Shown here piece by piece: positions 24,366 to 33,655 of a stretch of 45,608 nt of DNA (positions are counted from its first letter, which is position 1; each line of letters begins with the position of its first letter). Below the pieces are notes generated by a model that was not told the DNA's origin, did no database searches, and saw nothing but the letters and a program-made list of their open reading frames with translations. The translations under genes were made by a program, and so were the position numbers. Source of the DNA: Clostridia bacterium (lineage in GTDB: Bacteria > Bacillota > Clostridia > Christensenellales > UBA1242). The DNA lies in contig JAFSVR010000039.1 in assembly GCA_017444895.1 (NCBI GenBank), positions 1-45,608 on the forward strand, written 5' to 3'.

Positions 24366-24694
24366 GAGTTAGCCAGATGATAGCGCTCAGAAATGAGTGA
24401 GGAAAGTCCGAGCACCAAAAGGCAGCACGCTTGATAACGTCAAGCCAGAGTGATCTGAGGAAAAGGGCAACAGAGATAAACCGCCAACCAGCTTCGGCCA
24501 GGGGCAAGGGTGGAAAAGTGGGGTAAGAGCCCACTCAAAGCTATGGTGACATAGTTTTGCTGTAAACTCCGTGTGGTGCAAGATTGGGAATGTTAAGGTC
24601 GCCTGCTAGTTCCCGTATATCGCAAGAGCGTTGTGGCAACACAGCGTCGAGATTGATTATCATCTAAAACAGAACTCGGCTTATAGACTGACTT
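24366..24694 (+). ncRNA. rnpB: RNase P RNA, type A
   Basis: The catalytic RNA that removes 5' leaders from tRNA precursors. Conserved blocks appear in order: GAGGAAAGTCCGAGC; GGCAACAGAGATAAACCGCC; AAGGGTGGAAAAGTGGGGTAAGAGC (split: the GGTAAGAGC box near 24522); CTGTAAACTCC; and ACAGAACTCGGCTTATAG near the end. P1 pairs GAGTTAG (24366-24372) with CTGACTT (24688-24694) using G-U pairs. The GGCAACAGA...AACCGCC arrangement is that of the ancestral type A, not the Bacillus type B, so the host is not a Bacillus relative. Length of about 330 bases is slightly short for the class. Confidence 0.95.
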
Positions 24695-24697
24695 ATA

Positions 24698-24723
24698 GAA
24701 AAGGCAACAGCCTTTTCTTTTTT
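24698..24723 (+). terminator. Terminator of the RNase P RNA
   Basis: GAAAAGGC (24698-24705) and GCCTTTTC (24710-24717) form a perfect stem with an AACA loop, followed by a T run. Confidence 0.9.
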
Positions 24724-24758
24724 GTTTTATTTTTTAGTGTTATGTCAAACATAATATT

Positions 24759-25598
24759 ATGGTATATTTTCTCATCTTAACAGCATTTGAAGTTGTATTA
24801 TTAGTTATAATTTACCCTTCACGGCTATCGCCTTTAAGTTTTGAGAACTGTAGCTTTGTGACAAATTATATGCTAAAAAACTGCAAAAATGCAAAATATA
24901 TTCAAAATAGTAGCAAAAAAATTAATTTGTATGGTGGGAAATTGCAAAAAATAGATGTTATGTATCACGTGAAATATTTTCATATAAAAGCAATTCCTTA
25001 TATGTATTATCTGTCTAAAATTAATCTAAAACTGCACTTTTCAAAACTTAATTATTATGAAAAATTTGCAAAAATGGAATATGCAAAAATAAAAAACCTT
25101 GCAAAATTTCTCTCTAATTTAGACTCGAAGTGTTTTTATTGCCGGTATCGTGGGGTTAATGGCACTCCATTTGTTGAGTATGTTGCAACCTTCGTTGCAA
25201 CAAATTGTTTGAAAGATGCGGGGTTTAATGCTGTTGCATTTTTTAATGACATGACAAGGCGCGGTGTCTTTTTCAAAAAGGAATGCAATGTTTTCTACTA
25301 TTTGTTTTTGCGTGCGTTGCTCGTGTCACTGATTATTGACATTAACCATTGTTTCAGGCTGGATAAGCTGATTAAACATGGTGGGGTATTTGCTAGACAA
25401 AAATCATATGGGCTTAAAGCGGACTGCCTTGTTTATGGTGCCTTACTCAGAAATAAAAAACCATTAAATCAATTGCAGAAGCATGAGATTATTGCAACAA
25501 AAAATGTTTTTTCTTATTTTGATGATTGCAAGCGCAGAATGAGAATTGTTTTTAACTGGTTCAAGTTCCTTGAAAGCAAAAGGCTAATTAGATGTTAG
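24759..25598 (+). CDS. Unrecognised A-rich gene, Cys/Lys/Tyr-rich protein
   Basis: A protein of up to 279 residues. I do not recognise it. The N-terminal 70 residues are of doubtful reality: no Shine-Dalgarno precedes the ATG at 24759, and an internal ATG at 24960 also lacks one. The region has a hydrophobic start (MVYFLILTAFEVVLLVIIY). The C-terminal 160 residues look like a real globular, helical domain with CFYCRYRGVNGTPFVEY, ALLVSLIIDINHC and FARQKSYGLKADCLVYG. Several Cys residues (CFYC, C at 192-208 region, C-terminal RC) could bind metal. GCAAAA occurs seven times in 24883-25106, unlike its neighbours. Horizontal acquisition or relaxed selection is possible. Confidence 0.5.
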   Translation: MVYFLILTAFEVVLLVIIYPSRLSPLSFENCSFVTNYMLKNCKNAKYIQNSSKKINLYGGKLQKIDVMYHVKYFHIKAIPYMYYLSKINLKLHFSKLNYYEKFAKMEYAKIKNLAKFLSNLDSKCFYCRYRGVNGTPFVEYVATFVATNCLKDAGFNAVAFFNDMTRRGVFFKKECNVFYYLFLRALLVSLIIDINHCFRLDKLIKHGGVFARQKSYGLKADCLVYGALLRNKKPLNQLQKHEIIATKNVFSYFDDCKRRMRIVFNWFKFLESKRLIRC

Positions 25599-25625
25599 TT
25601 ATTTTTACTGGTGGCCTCACTTTAT

Positions 25626-25654
25626 TTGTTTAATTCATTTTTTATTGTTATAAT
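25626..25654 (+). promoter_or_regulatory. Promoter of the rarA-helD operon
   Basis: TTGTTT (25626-25631), 17-base spacer, TATAAT (25649-25654). It puts the transcript start near 25661, about 29 bases before the rarA ATG. Confidence 0.65.
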
Positions 25655-25689
25655 ATATTCGTTAAATTTTGATTACACAAGAGGTTATG

Positions 25690-26985
25690 ATGACAGATAT
25701 ACAAAACAGAGAAACCATGCCCCTTGCTGAGCGGATGCGTCCTAGAAGTCTTGATGAATTTTTGGGGCAAGAGCATATTGTTGGCAAGAACTGTGCATTA
25801 AGAAGGATCATAACGGCTGACCAAATGGGCAGTTGCATTTTTTATGGCCCTCCAGGAACGGGGAAAACAACGCTTGCTTCGATCATTGCAAAAACAACTA
25901 ATAGCAGGTTTGTTGTTCTTAATGCCGTGTCTTCTGGTGTTGGAGATGCAAAAAAGGAAATAGACGAAGCAAAAAAACATCTGCAGATGTTTGGGCAAAA
26001 AACCTATTTCTTGCTTGACGAATGCCACAGATGGTCTAAAAGCCAAAGTGATGCGGTTTTGGAGGCCATTGAAAAGGGATATATTGTTTTCATTGGTTCA
26101 ACAACTGAAAATCCATTTGTCAGCATGACTCGGGCTATTGTTTCAAGATGCCGTATTTTTGAGTTTAAGCCTCTTTCAAAACAAAACGTTATAACAGCGC
26201 TTAAACGCGCCATTGAAGACAAAGAAAGGGGATATGGCGCTCTTAAAATAGATATTTCTCCAGAAGCAATTGACTATTTTGCTAACGCTTCCTCTGGGGA
26301 TGTTAGGGTTGCCCTTGGTGCTTTGGAACTTGCAGTTATGTCAACAAAGATGCAGAAAGGTGCAATAAAAATTGACGAAAATGTTGCAAAAGAGTGTATG
26401 CAAGGCAGGGTTATGAGCCTTGATAATGACGTTTATTATGATATGCTTTCGGCGTTTTGCAAGAGCCTTAGGGGCTCAAGCCCAGAAGGCGCACTTTATT
26501 GGGCGCATAGGCTTATTAAGAGTGGCTGTGATCCGCTTGTTATCTTCCGCCGAATGATTGCCCACGCAAGCGAAGATGTTGGGCTTGCTAATTCAAATGC
26601 GTTAATGGTTGTAACCAGTGCAATGACGGCCTATCAGCAAATTGGGCTTCCAGAGGGGCTTTTAAGTCTTAGCCACGCAATAATCTATGTTTGCGTTAGT
26701 CCAAAATCAAACAGCGTTTTGCTTGCTATGCATAAGGCGCAAGACGATGTTGAAACAACCTTTAATGATGCTGTTCCAGGGCATCTTAAGAACTATAATT
26801 ACATGAACGAAAAACGTGCTAAATATAAGTATCCACATGACTATGGTGGCTTTGTTTTGCAACAATATTTGCCAGATAGCATTGCTGATCACGTGTATTA
26901 TGTTCCAAGTGAAAATGGGGCGGAGAAAAACATCAAAGTTCCAGAACCATATAGCAAAAGAAAAGGGGGAAACAAAAATGATTAG
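25690..26985 (+). CDS. rarA: Replication-associated recombination ATPase RarA/MgsA
   Basis: An AAA+ ATPase of 431 residues. The second ATG (25690) is chosen because AAGAGG lies 5 bases upstream. Motifs are Walker A GPPGTGKT (53-60), Walker B LLDECHRW (about 108-115), sensor 1 IGSTTENP, and the arginine-finger/sensor region ASSGDVRVALGALE. RarA (MgsA, YcaJ) works at stalled replication forks with the clamp-loader-like fold and SSB. The C-terminal oligomerisation part with GHLKNYNYMNE...YKYPHDYGGFV is complete. The gene overlaps helD by 8 bases, so the two are translated in tandem. Confidence 0.93.
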   Translation: MTDIQNRETMPLAERMRPRSLDEFLGQEHIVGKNCALRRIITADQMGSCIFYGPPGTGKTTLASIIAKTTNSRFVVLNAVSSGVGDAKKEIDEAKKHLQMFGQKTYFLLDECHRWSKSQSDAVLEAIEKGYIVFIGSTTENPFVSMTRAIVSRCRIFEFKPLSKQNVITALKRAIEDKERGYGALKIDISPEAIDYFANASSGDVRVALGALELAVMSTKMQKGAIKIDENVAKECMQGRVMSLDNDVYYDMLSAFCKSLRGSSPEGALYWAHRLIKSGCDPLVIFRRMIAHASEDVGLANSNALMVVTSAMTAYQQIGLPEGLLSLSHAIIYVCVSPKSNSVLLAMHKAQDDVETTFNDAVPGHLKNYNYMNEKRAKYKYPHDYGGFVLQQYLPDSIADHVYYVPSENGAEKNIKVPEPYSKRKGGNKND

Positions 26986-29152
26986 CGACCTTGAACTTAA
27001 AAAGGAAAGGGATTATCTCAAAACGGTTCTCTATATTTTGCAGAAGAAAATTGCCGGCAACGAAGAAATGCTAACCGATATCGAAAAGAAAATCAGTGAA
27101 GATTTGCGTTATGCTTGGGATAATAGGATGGACGATTATGAGTGGGCAGAGGTTAAGCTCAGTGTAAATCGCCGTGAGGCAACTAGCGTTAATGCAAAAA
27201 ACAGGCTTTTCGCATATCATAGAATGCTCAAAAGTGCATATTTTGCAAGAATAGACTTTGATGATGGAACCGAGGTTGTCCCAATCTATCTTGGCATTGC
27301 AACGCTTGATGACGGCAACTATTTTTATGTTTATGATTGGCGTTCACCAATTTCTTCAATGTTTTATGATTTTGAGCTAGGGAAGGCTTATTATGACACT
27401 CCAAATGGCAGGATTGAAGGCAATATTGTTCTTAAAAGGCAATATAAACTTGACGGCGAAAACATAGTTCAGGTTTTTGATACATCTTTGCAAGTTATAG
27501 ATAATGTTTTGCAGGGGATATTGGAAGGTCATGCTTCAACAAAAATGCGAAATATCGTTATGACCATCCAAAAGGAGCAAAACAAGATCATAAGGCGCCT
27601 TGATAGCGATGTTATGGTCGTTAGCGGGCCGGCAGGGAGTGGAAAAACCAGCGTTGCACTTCATAGAGTGGCCTTTTTGCTATATGCTTATAAAGAAAGC
27701 CTTAAAAATAGCAACGTTTTGATTCTTTCTCCAAATGACATTTTCTCAAATTATATCAGCGAGGTTTTGCCAGAGATTGGTGAAGATAATGTTTACCAAA
27801 CAACTTTTGCAGACTTTGTTGCTGCATTCTTAACCGAGTTTAAGGTTAAGGGTAATTTAAGCGATCTCTATGAAACAATTTACTTAACAAATGGAGTTGA
27901 AAAAGAAGACGTTGTTGCCAAAAATTCAATACGCCTCAAACAATCAAGCGTGTTCATCCGTTTGCTTGAAAAATACATAGAAAAACGCAAACACAAAATG
28001 CTTTCAGTTGAAGATGTTGTTGTTGATGGCAACACCATAATTGGCAAAGAATTCCTTGCTAAGTTTGCTTCAACAATTGATCAAAGTGGGTTAACACTTA
28101 AGGAGCAAGGCCAACAAATTATTGAAAAGGTTTTGATTCATCTTAGCATCAAACTCGGAGAAAAAACATCTGCCATTTCAAAAATTAAAAAGACGCTTGA
28201 AATGACGCTTTCTAAGCTCAAACCAAGAGAGTTTTATGTTGAACTTTTTGATGATCGCAATAAGTTTGTTGAGATGGTTGAAGAGGTGTATAACGAACTT
28301 GGAACAAATAAAGCACAACGCCTTTCCATCAAAGAACTCAGCGACATTTTTGCATACACGCAAGACAACCTTTCACGCAATCTTTTGCCGTTTGAAGACG
28401 TTTCTGGATATTTGTATCTTAAAGATAGATTGGTTGGCATCAAAACCCAGCAGAATATCAAACAGGTTGTTATTGATGAGGGGCAAGATTATAGCGTTAT
28501 GCAATATCGCATATTATCTCATGTTTTCAAAAACGCAAAAATAACAGTGCTTGGAGATGAAAACCAGTCTATTTTGCCATATGCAAGCAGACTTAATTTT
28601 GAGCAACTAACCAACGTTTTAATGGAAAATAGGGTTAAGAGCAAATGTTCAACCAACTATCTCAGCAAAACATATAGGAGCACAGTTGAAATAAACTCTT
28701 TCACCAAAAAGATAATTGGAGAAACAAACTTGTATAATCAAGTTGAAAGACATGGCGATGAAGTTGAAATTGTTAAGGACACAAAGAAGTTTTATGGCTC
28801 AACTTTGTTTAATGATGCCATTAAACTTAAAACAAAAGACAATACGCTTGCAATTATAACCAAAACAGAGGCAGATGCTGAGCGCCTTAAAAATGAACTT
28901 GATGGAACAAAAGAAGCAAAGAAGTTTAAGGTTGTTGCAAGAACAGACAAAACCTTTGCGGGTGATAAAATATTAATCATTCCTGCATATCTTGCAAAGG
29001 GTCTGGAATTTGATGTTGCTTTGGTGTGTGGGGCAGAAGAAGATGAATATTTGCCAGAGTTTAAGAACCTTTTCTATGTTGCTTGCACAAGAGCGCTTCA
29101 TAAACTTAAAGTTTACTATACAGACAAATTAACCAGTCTTATTGAAAAATAG
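26978..29152 (+). CDS. helD: UvrD-family helicase-like ATPase HelD
   Basis: A superfamily 1 motor-like protein of 724 residues; start ATG at 26978 follows AGGGGG and overlaps the rarA stop. An N-terminal coiled-coil arm (about 1-60) is followed by a domain with VYDWRSPISSMFYD, a hallmark of the HelD family. Walker A is GPAGSGKTS (217-225); VVIDEGQDYS is the Walker B/motif II; the C-terminal AKGLEFDVALV...YVACTRA is motif V/VI. HelD binds stalled RNA polymerase and releases it from DNA using ATP. It is not a processive helicase. Overlap with rarA fits a shared role in clearing conflicts on DNA. Confidence 0.88.
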   Translation: MISDLELKKERDYLKTVLYILQKKIAGNEEMLTDIEKKISEDLRYAWDNRMDDYEWAEVKLSVNRREATSVNAKNRLFAYHRMLKSAYFARIDFDDGTEVVPIYLGIATLDDGNYFYVYDWRSPISSMFYDFELGKAYYDTPNGRIEGNIVLKRQYKLDGENIVQVFDTSLQVIDNVLQGILEGHASTKMRNIVMTIQKEQNKIIRRLDSDVMVVSGPAGSGKTSVALHRVAFLLYAYKESLKNSNVLILSPNDIFSNYISEVLPEIGEDNVYQTTFADFVAAFLTEFKVKGNLSDLYETIYLTNGVEKEDVVAKNSIRLKQSSVFIRLLEKYIEKRKHKMLSVEDVVVDGNTIIGKEFLAKFASTIDQSGLTLKEQGQQIIEKVLIHLSIKLGEKTSAISKIKKTLEMTLSKLKPREFYVELFDDRNKFVEMVEEVYNELGTNKAQRLSIKELSDIFAYTQDNLSRNLLPFEDVSGYLYLKDRLVGIKTQQNIKQVVIDEGQDYSVMQYRILSHVFKNAKITVLGDENQSILPYASRLNFEQLTNVLMENRVKSKCSTNYLSKTYRSTVEINSFTKKIIGETNLYNQVERHGDEVEIVKDTKKFYGSTLFNDAIKLKTKDNTLAIITKTEADAERLKNELDGTKEAKKFKVVARTDKTFAGDKILIIPAYLAKGLEFDVALVCGAEEDEYLPEFKNLFYVACTRALHKLKVYYTDKLTSLIEK

Positions 29153-29178
29153 AACAAGAGGATAAAACACAAAATATT

Positions 29179-30114
29179 ATGGTTGAAAAAAGACACAATT
29201 TCAGCAATAACTTAATAGTTGCCAAAGTTGATGCAACCAAAGGTGCGTCTTCAAATGCAACGCTATATGCAAAGTATGGAATATCGAGTAGTCGTGCCAT
29301 TATGGTTAAACACCTATATAATAGTGCGAAATTTACATTTTGGTGGTATGCAATCTTCACTCTTTTGGGGGTGTTATGTCTGGCATTAGTGCCAAGTTCA
29401 TGGATAAGCGTCGTTGAACTTTTTGTTTGCATCATAAGCATTGAACTGATTGGACGAGCAAAACTGGCGGGGCATTATGTTGGCCTTGTTGAGGTTTTCT
29501 TATACGCCTATATAAGTTATAACAGCGGGCTATATGGAGAAATTTTTAAGTCGCTTGCCATCAACTTGCCAATAACTATTTTCACCATTGTTTCATGGAC
29601 AAAGAACATGAAAGTCGGGCAATCGCAGGGCAAGTTAACCATAAGAAAAATGGGGCTAAAACACTATGCAATTTTTGGTGTTATGTTTGTTGCTCTTGCC
29701 ATTGCATCATATTTCATTTTGAATCTTTTTGGAACAACTGCTTTGGTTTTAAGTGCCATAACGCTAAGTATGTCTATTGTTTGCAAATTCCTTAACGCTT
29801 TCTGCTTCAAGGAAGTTTGGTTGATGGAAATTGTTAAGAGCCTAATTTCAATTTCTCTGTGGGGGAATGTGTTTGTAATTGGACTTCAATCGGGTGATTT
29901 GTCTAGTTTGCCGATGATGGTGCTTTATCTTGCAATTCTAAGCAATGCAGTTTATGCCTATCTTCTTTGGAAAGCAATGTATAAGAAGGTGGCGGTTAAT
30001 GGTGGCAAGGTTTTTGCCATGCGTAAATTGAAAATAAACCGAATTGTTAAACTTAGGCATAGATTCCATAATTTTAAGTGGGATAAGCAAATAGATATGC
30101 AAAAAAACAGCTAA
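29179..30114 (+). CDS. pnuC: PnuC-like nicotinamide riboside transporter
   Basis: An integral membrane protein of 311 residues with about seven or eight hydrophobic segments. The pattern AINLPITIFTIVSWTKNM is like the PnuC signature around its conserved Trp/Asn, and the last segment with YLAILSNAVYAYLLWKAMYKK fits the PnuC C-terminus. PnuC proteins let vitamin B3 ribosides diffuse in, to be trapped by phosphorylation. There is a 60-residue N-terminal extension that is longer than usual. No Shine-Dalgarno is close to the ATG (AGAGGA lies about 18 bases upstream). No nicotinamide riboside kinase gene is visible nearby. The family call is moderate. Confidence 0.7.
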   Translation: MVEKRHNFSNNLIVAKVDATKGASSNATLYAKYGISSSRAIMVKHLYNSAKFTFWWYAIFTLLGVLCLALVPSSWISVVELFVCIISIELIGRAKLAGHYVGLVEVFLYAYISYNSGLYGEIFKSLAINLPITIFTIVSWTKNMKVGQSQGKLTIRKMGLKHYAIFGVMFVALAIASYFILNLFGTTALVLSAITLSMSIVCKFLNAFCFKEVWLMEIVKSLISISLWGNVFVIGLQSGDLSSLPMMVLYLAILSNAVYAYLLWKAMYKKVAVNGGKVFAMRKLKINRIVKLRHRFHNFKWDKQIDMQKNS

Positions 30115-30123
30115 CATTTTTGC

Positions 30124-30152
30124 TTGATACGATGTCAGTTTTATGTTAAAAT
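30124..30152 (+). promoter_or_regulatory. Promoter of the small secreted protein gene
   Basis: TTGATA (30124-30129), 17-base spacer, TAAAAT (30147-30152). It is placed right after the pnuC stop and 21 bases before the next ATG, with AAGGA between. Confidence 0.7.
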
Positions 30153-30172
30153 TAATATAAGGACAAAAGAAA

Positions 30173-30781
30173 ATGAGTTCAAAAAAAGTTATAAGTTTCA
30201 TCATAATTGCATCAGCAATTTTGCTGTTTAGTGCGGGGGTAACAGTCGCTTTGATTTTGACGAATAGACATTCAACAACCCCAGCAACAATAACGGCTTA
30301 TTCTTTCAACTTTGGTGAAATGAATGAAGTTTCAATCAAGGAAATTGGTTCAAGCAAGATGACGCTTAAAAATGGCATAAAGTTCAAGCCAAGCAAGGCG
30401 GTTGCTTGGAATGAGGGCTATGTTCATTATAGTGGTTCAACCATAGCAGAAGGCGTTGAATTTGGAACAACAAGCCACTCATCTTATATTTGTGTTGTCC
30501 CATTCAAGATTAAAAATGGGGATGCGGTTGATAGAACCTTTGGCTTAGACGTTCAGGTTGCTTCTGCTAGTGAATATATGAAAAATAGCGTTGCTTATAA
30601 AGTTTACGTTTTTGAAACAGGTGCATATATTGATATTGCCGAGTTCCAAACGTTTGCGCTTATTGAAAGTGGGGCAAGCAGGGACTATTGCCTTGTTGCT
30701 TATAGTGATGAGGAACATAGCGCAAATGTCAATTATGGCGTAGATTTTGCAAACCTTAACTTAGAGATAACAAAGAGTTAA
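30173..30781 (+). CDS. Small secreted or membrane-tethered protein
   Basis: A protein of 202 residues with an N-terminal hydrophobic segment (FIIIASAILLFSAGVTVALIL, split around residues 8-29) that is a signal anchor or signal peptide. The rest is a beta-rich extracytoplasmic domain. The form, MSSKKVISFIIIASAILLF followed by a single all-beta domain, resembles TasA/camelysin-like or SipW-dependent secreted proteins of Firmicutes, but key residues are not recognised. It has its own promoter and terminator, so it is a single-gene unit. Confidence 0.55.
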   Translation: MSSKKVISFIIIASAILLFSAGVTVALILTNRHSTTPATITAYSFNFGEMNEVSIKEIGSSKMTLKNGIKFKPSKAVAWNEGYVHYSGSTIAEGVEFGTTSHSSYICVVPFKIKNGDAVDRTFGLDVQVASASEYMKNSVAYKVYVFETGAYIDIAEFQTFALIESGASRDYCLVAYSDEEHSANVNYGVDFANLNLEITKS

Positions 30782-30795
30782 AATTCATTTTGAAT

Positions 30796-30830
30796 AAGAA
30801 AAAAGAGCGGGGCAACCGCTCTTTTGTTTT
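30796..30830. terminator. Bidirectional terminator between convergent genes
   Basis: The stem AAAAGAGCGG (30801-30810) / CCGCTCTTTT (30816-30825) has loop GGCAA. T-runs follow on the forward strand and, owing to the A-run at 30798-30804, on the reverse strand too. It therefore serves the secreted-protein gene and the oncoming phosphodiesterase gene. Confidence 0.85.
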
Positions 30831-30836
30831 TACTGC

Positions 30837-31565
30837 TTAAACCAATGGGGTGATGTTTTCAAAAACAATGTTGTCGCAGAGTTTTTTAACTCTATCGTAT
30901 TCTTCATTTGTTCTTATGCACCAAGCAATAAGAGGAAGATTTTTATACTTTTTAACGTATTTGTTTGGCAAGTCTGGGCTATGGTATGCAATAAAGTTTG
31001 GCTCACTTACTTTTTTGTTAAGGCTCATTCTTCTAAGCGCAAGACGTTTGAAGAATGGAAGACCACTATTTTTCATGTTTGAAGAAAGTTGACCACGTTT
31101 GATGTGTGGGGCATTGATTTTGAACCATTCAAGAGAATATGGATTGAAAGATTGAATTGCAAATTCGCCCTTATATCCCTGAAGTTCTTTGAGAACAGCC
31201 TTTTCAAAATCCCCAACTTTTCCCATGTTTTTGATCTCAATAAGGAGTGGGGTTCTTCCAGCAATAAACTTAAGGGTTTGTGCAAAAGTTGGGATTTTTT
31301 CTTTAGATTTGAGAAGGCGCAGGTCCTTAATATCATCATATCTAAGGTTAGAAAGATAGCCGTCTTGACCGGTCATTCTTCCAAGGGTTTCGTCATGGAA
31401 AACAACAATTGTTCCATCAGAAAGAGCACGCAAATCAATTTCGATTGCGTAGTTATTATTTATCGCGTTTTCAAAAGATGCCAAACTAAGTTCTGGGATT
31501 TCTGCATTATGAAGACCACGATGGGCGATTGGCTTAGTTGCGATCCAAGATTGAAAAATATTCAT
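30837..31565 (-). CDS. glpQ: Glycerophosphodiester phosphodiesterase
   Basis: A GDPD-family enzyme of 242 residues. The ATG at 31565 is chosen because GGAG lies 6 bases upstream; an upstream in-frame TTG at 31577 precedes that site. Motifs: AHRGLHN (H15-R16), EIDLR (E42, D44), VVFHDETLGRMT (H57-D58) and LLIEIKN (a further metal ligand), all expected for the metal-dependent TIM barrel. It hydrolyses glycerophosphodiesters to glycerol-3-phosphate plus alcohol. There is no signal peptide, so it is cytoplasmic (UgpQ-like). It lies alone on the reverse strand. Confidence 0.88.
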   Translation of the reverse strand: MNIFQSWIATKPIAHRGLHNAEIPELSLASFENAINNNYAIEIDLRALSDGTIVVFHDETLGRMTGQDGYLSNLRYDDIKDLRLLKSKEKIPTFAQTLKFIAGRTPLLIEIKNMGKVGDFEKAVLKELQGYKGEFAIQSFNPYSLEWFKINAPHIKRGQLSSNMKNSGLPFFKRLALRRMSLNKKVSEPNFIAYHSPDLPNKYVKKYKNLPLIAWCIRTNEEYDRVKKLCDNIVFENITPLV

Positions 31566-31718
31566 AAAGCGCTCCAAAATTTACATTTTATTTAATTAAT
31601 GATACAACATATTTTTGATTTTTGCTAGTATTTTACGCACTTTTTGAAAAAAATATGCCAAAAAAATATAAGTTTTTCTATCATTATGGCAAAAATAGAG
31701 TGGCGTTGTTCAAAATGC

Positions 31719-31747
31719 TTGATTATTTGAGCCAAATTCGGTAAAAT
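31719..31747 (+). promoter_or_regulatory. lepA promoter, leaderless arrangement
   Basis: TTGATT (31719-31724), 17-base spacer, TAAAAT (31742-31747). The lepA ATG starts at 31755, seven bases after the -10 box, where transcription itself should begin. No Shine-Dalgarno exists between them. Confidence 0.7.
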
Positions 31748-31754
31748 TATCCAT

Positions 31755-33551
31755 ATGAAACACACACTAGATAACATTCGTAATTTTTCAATTATAGCGC
31801 ATATAGATCATGGCAAAAGCACCCTTGCAGACAGAATTATGGAAACAACGGGGCTTATTTCTGACCGCGAGAAAAAAGACCAACTCCTAGATAGTATGGA
31901 CTTAGAGCGAGAAAAGGGCATAACCATTAAGCTTGCTCCCGTAACCATGAAATATAACTATAAGGGCAAAGAATACGTGCTGAACCTTATTGACACCCCA
32001 GGACACGTGGATTTCACATACGAAGTCAGCCGTTCGCTTGCTGCTTGCGAAGGGGCTGTTTTAGTGGTGGACAGCACCCAAGGTGTTGAGGCACAAACCA
32101 TTGCAAATGTTTATCTTGCCCTTGAAAATGACTTGGAAATTATTCCAGTTATCAACAAGATTGATTTGCCGTCAGCTAGACCAAACGAGGTTAAGAAAGA
32201 GGTTGAAGACATAATTGGCATTGACTGCTCGGATGCACCCCTTGTTAGTGCCAAAGAAGGCATAAATATAGATAAGGTTATTGAGGCCGTAATTGAGAAA
32301 GTTCCAGCGCCCAAAGGTGATGATAAAGGTGAACTTCAAGCCTTAATATTTGACTCATATTACGACAACTATAAAGGTGCAGTTTGCCTTGTTAGAATAA
32401 TTTCAGGAACGGCCAAAGCCGGCATGAAAATAAAGATGGCTCAAACCGGAAAAGAGTTTGAAATAACAGAAGTTGGGATTTTTACGCCATCCGCCACCGA
32501 AACAGAGAGCCTTAAAAGCGGGCAAGTTGGGTATATATCTGCCAGCATCAAAACCGTTTCAGATATCCGTGTTGGTGACACTATCATTGAGCAGGGAACG
32601 CAAACGCCTGCGCTTCCAGGATACAGACAGGTTTTGCCAGTTGTTTTCAGCGGAATTTTCCCAATTGAGGGGGATAAATATAACCTCCTTAAAGATGCTT
32701 TGATGAAACTAAAACTCAGTGACGCTTCGCTTGAATTTACCCCCGAAACCAGCACGGCTCTTGGATATGGATTCAGATGCGGATTCTTGGGGCTTCTTCA
32801 TATGGAAGTTATAACCGAGAGGCTTGAAAGGGAGTTTAACTTAGATATTATAACAACCGCACCAAGCGTAAGTTATAAAATAACAAAAACAAATGGAAAA
32901 ACTGAAATCATAAGCAATCCAACAAATATGCCTCCGGCAGTTGAAGTTGCAAAGATTGAGGAGCCGGTTATAAAGGCGTCTATCTTCACGCCCCCAGAAT
33001 ATGTTGGGGCAATTATGGATCTCGCAACAAACAAGCGTGGCGAATATATAGATATGCAATACCTTGAAAAAACCAGGGTTAAGATGACATATATTTTGCC
33101 TCTTGGTGAAATTGTTTACGACTTTTTTGATAAGCTCAAATCTCGCACGCATGGCTACGCGAGTTTTGACTATGAACTTGATGGCTATCGTGAGAGCGAC
33201 ATGGTTAAACTAGATATTTTGCTTAATGGTGAGATATGTGATGCATTATCAATTTTGGTTCACAGAGATAAAGCCTATGAGCGAGGCAGGGGAATTTGCG
33301 AAAAACTTAAAGAGGTGGTTCCACGCCAACTCTTTGAAGTTCCAATTCAGGCCAGCATAGGTAGCAAAATTATTGCTCGTGAAACTGTTAAGGCTTTAAG
33401 AAAAGACGTTATAGCCAAATGTTATGGCGGAGATATTTCAAGGAAAAGAAAACTTCTTGAAAAACAAAAAGAGGGTAAAAAGAAGATGAGAATGCTGGGG
33501 AGCGTTGAACTGCCAAGTGAAGCTTTTTTAACCATTCTTAAAATCGATTAA
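31755..33551 (+). CDS. lepA: Elongation factor 4 (LepA)
   Basis: A translation GTPase of 598 residues, normal length. G1 is [10 protein letters not shown]2 lies in [10 protein letters not shown]3 is DTPGHVDF, G4 is NKID, and G5 is SAKEG. The C-terminal LepA-specific domain ends with [24 protein letters not shown], the usual signature (near residues 553-576). LepA helps translation initiation and ribosome back-translocation under stress. Start at ATG 31755 is fixed by the conserved N-terminus [19 protein letters not shown]. The message looks leaderless (see promoter). Confidence 0.97.
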   Translation: MKHTLDNIRNFSIIAHIDHGKSTLADRIMETTGLISDREKKDQLLDSMDLEREKGITIKLAPVTMKYNYKGKEYVLNLIDTPGHVDFTYEVSRSLAACEGAVLVVDSTQGVEAQTIANVYLALENDLEIIPVINKIDLPSARPNEVKKEVEDIIGIDCSDAPLVSAKEGINIDKVIEAVIEKVPAPKGDDKGELQALIFDSYYDNYKGAVCLVRIISGTAKAGMKIKMAQTGKEFEITEVGIFTPSATETESLKSGQVGYISASIKTVSDIRVGDTIIEQGTQTPALPGYRQVLPVVFSGIFPIEGDKYNLLKDALMKLKLSDASLEFTPETSTALGYGFRCGFLGLLHMEVITERLEREFNLDIITTAPSVSYKITKTNGKTEIISNPTNMPPAVEVAKIEEPVIKASIFTPPEYVGAIMDLATNKRGEYIDMQYLEKTRVKMTYILPLGEIVYDFFDKLKSRTHGYASFDYELDGYRESDMVKLDILLNGEICDALSILVHRDKAYERGRGICEKLKEVVPRQLFEVPIQASIGSKIIARETVKALRKDVIAKCYGGDISRKRKLLEKQKEGKKKMRMLGSVELPSEAFLTILKID

Positions 33552-33560
33552 GATAAACAT

Positions 33561-33590
33561 TTGACGGCCAATTTACAAAATTGGTATAAT
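33561..33590 (+). promoter_or_regulatory. Promoter of the beta-helix lipoprotein gene
   Basis: TTGACG (33561-33566), 18-base spacer, TATAAT (33585-33590). Start near 33597; a structured leader of about 60 bases follows. Confidence 0.7.
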
Positions 33591-33607
33591 GAAGTTGAAA
33601 TTATAAA

Positions 33608-33655
33608 CCAGGCGAAAGCCCTGGGGGAAACATAGGAAGTTTCTGTGCACAGGAG
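33608..33655 (+). promoter_or_regulatory. Structured leader of the lipoprotein mRNA
   Basis: CCAGGCGAAAGCCCTGG (33609-33625) folds as a GAAA-capped stem with one bulge. CTGTGCACAG (33643-33652) is a 10-base palindrome just before the GGAG site. No known riboswitch class is recognised. Confidence 0.35.
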
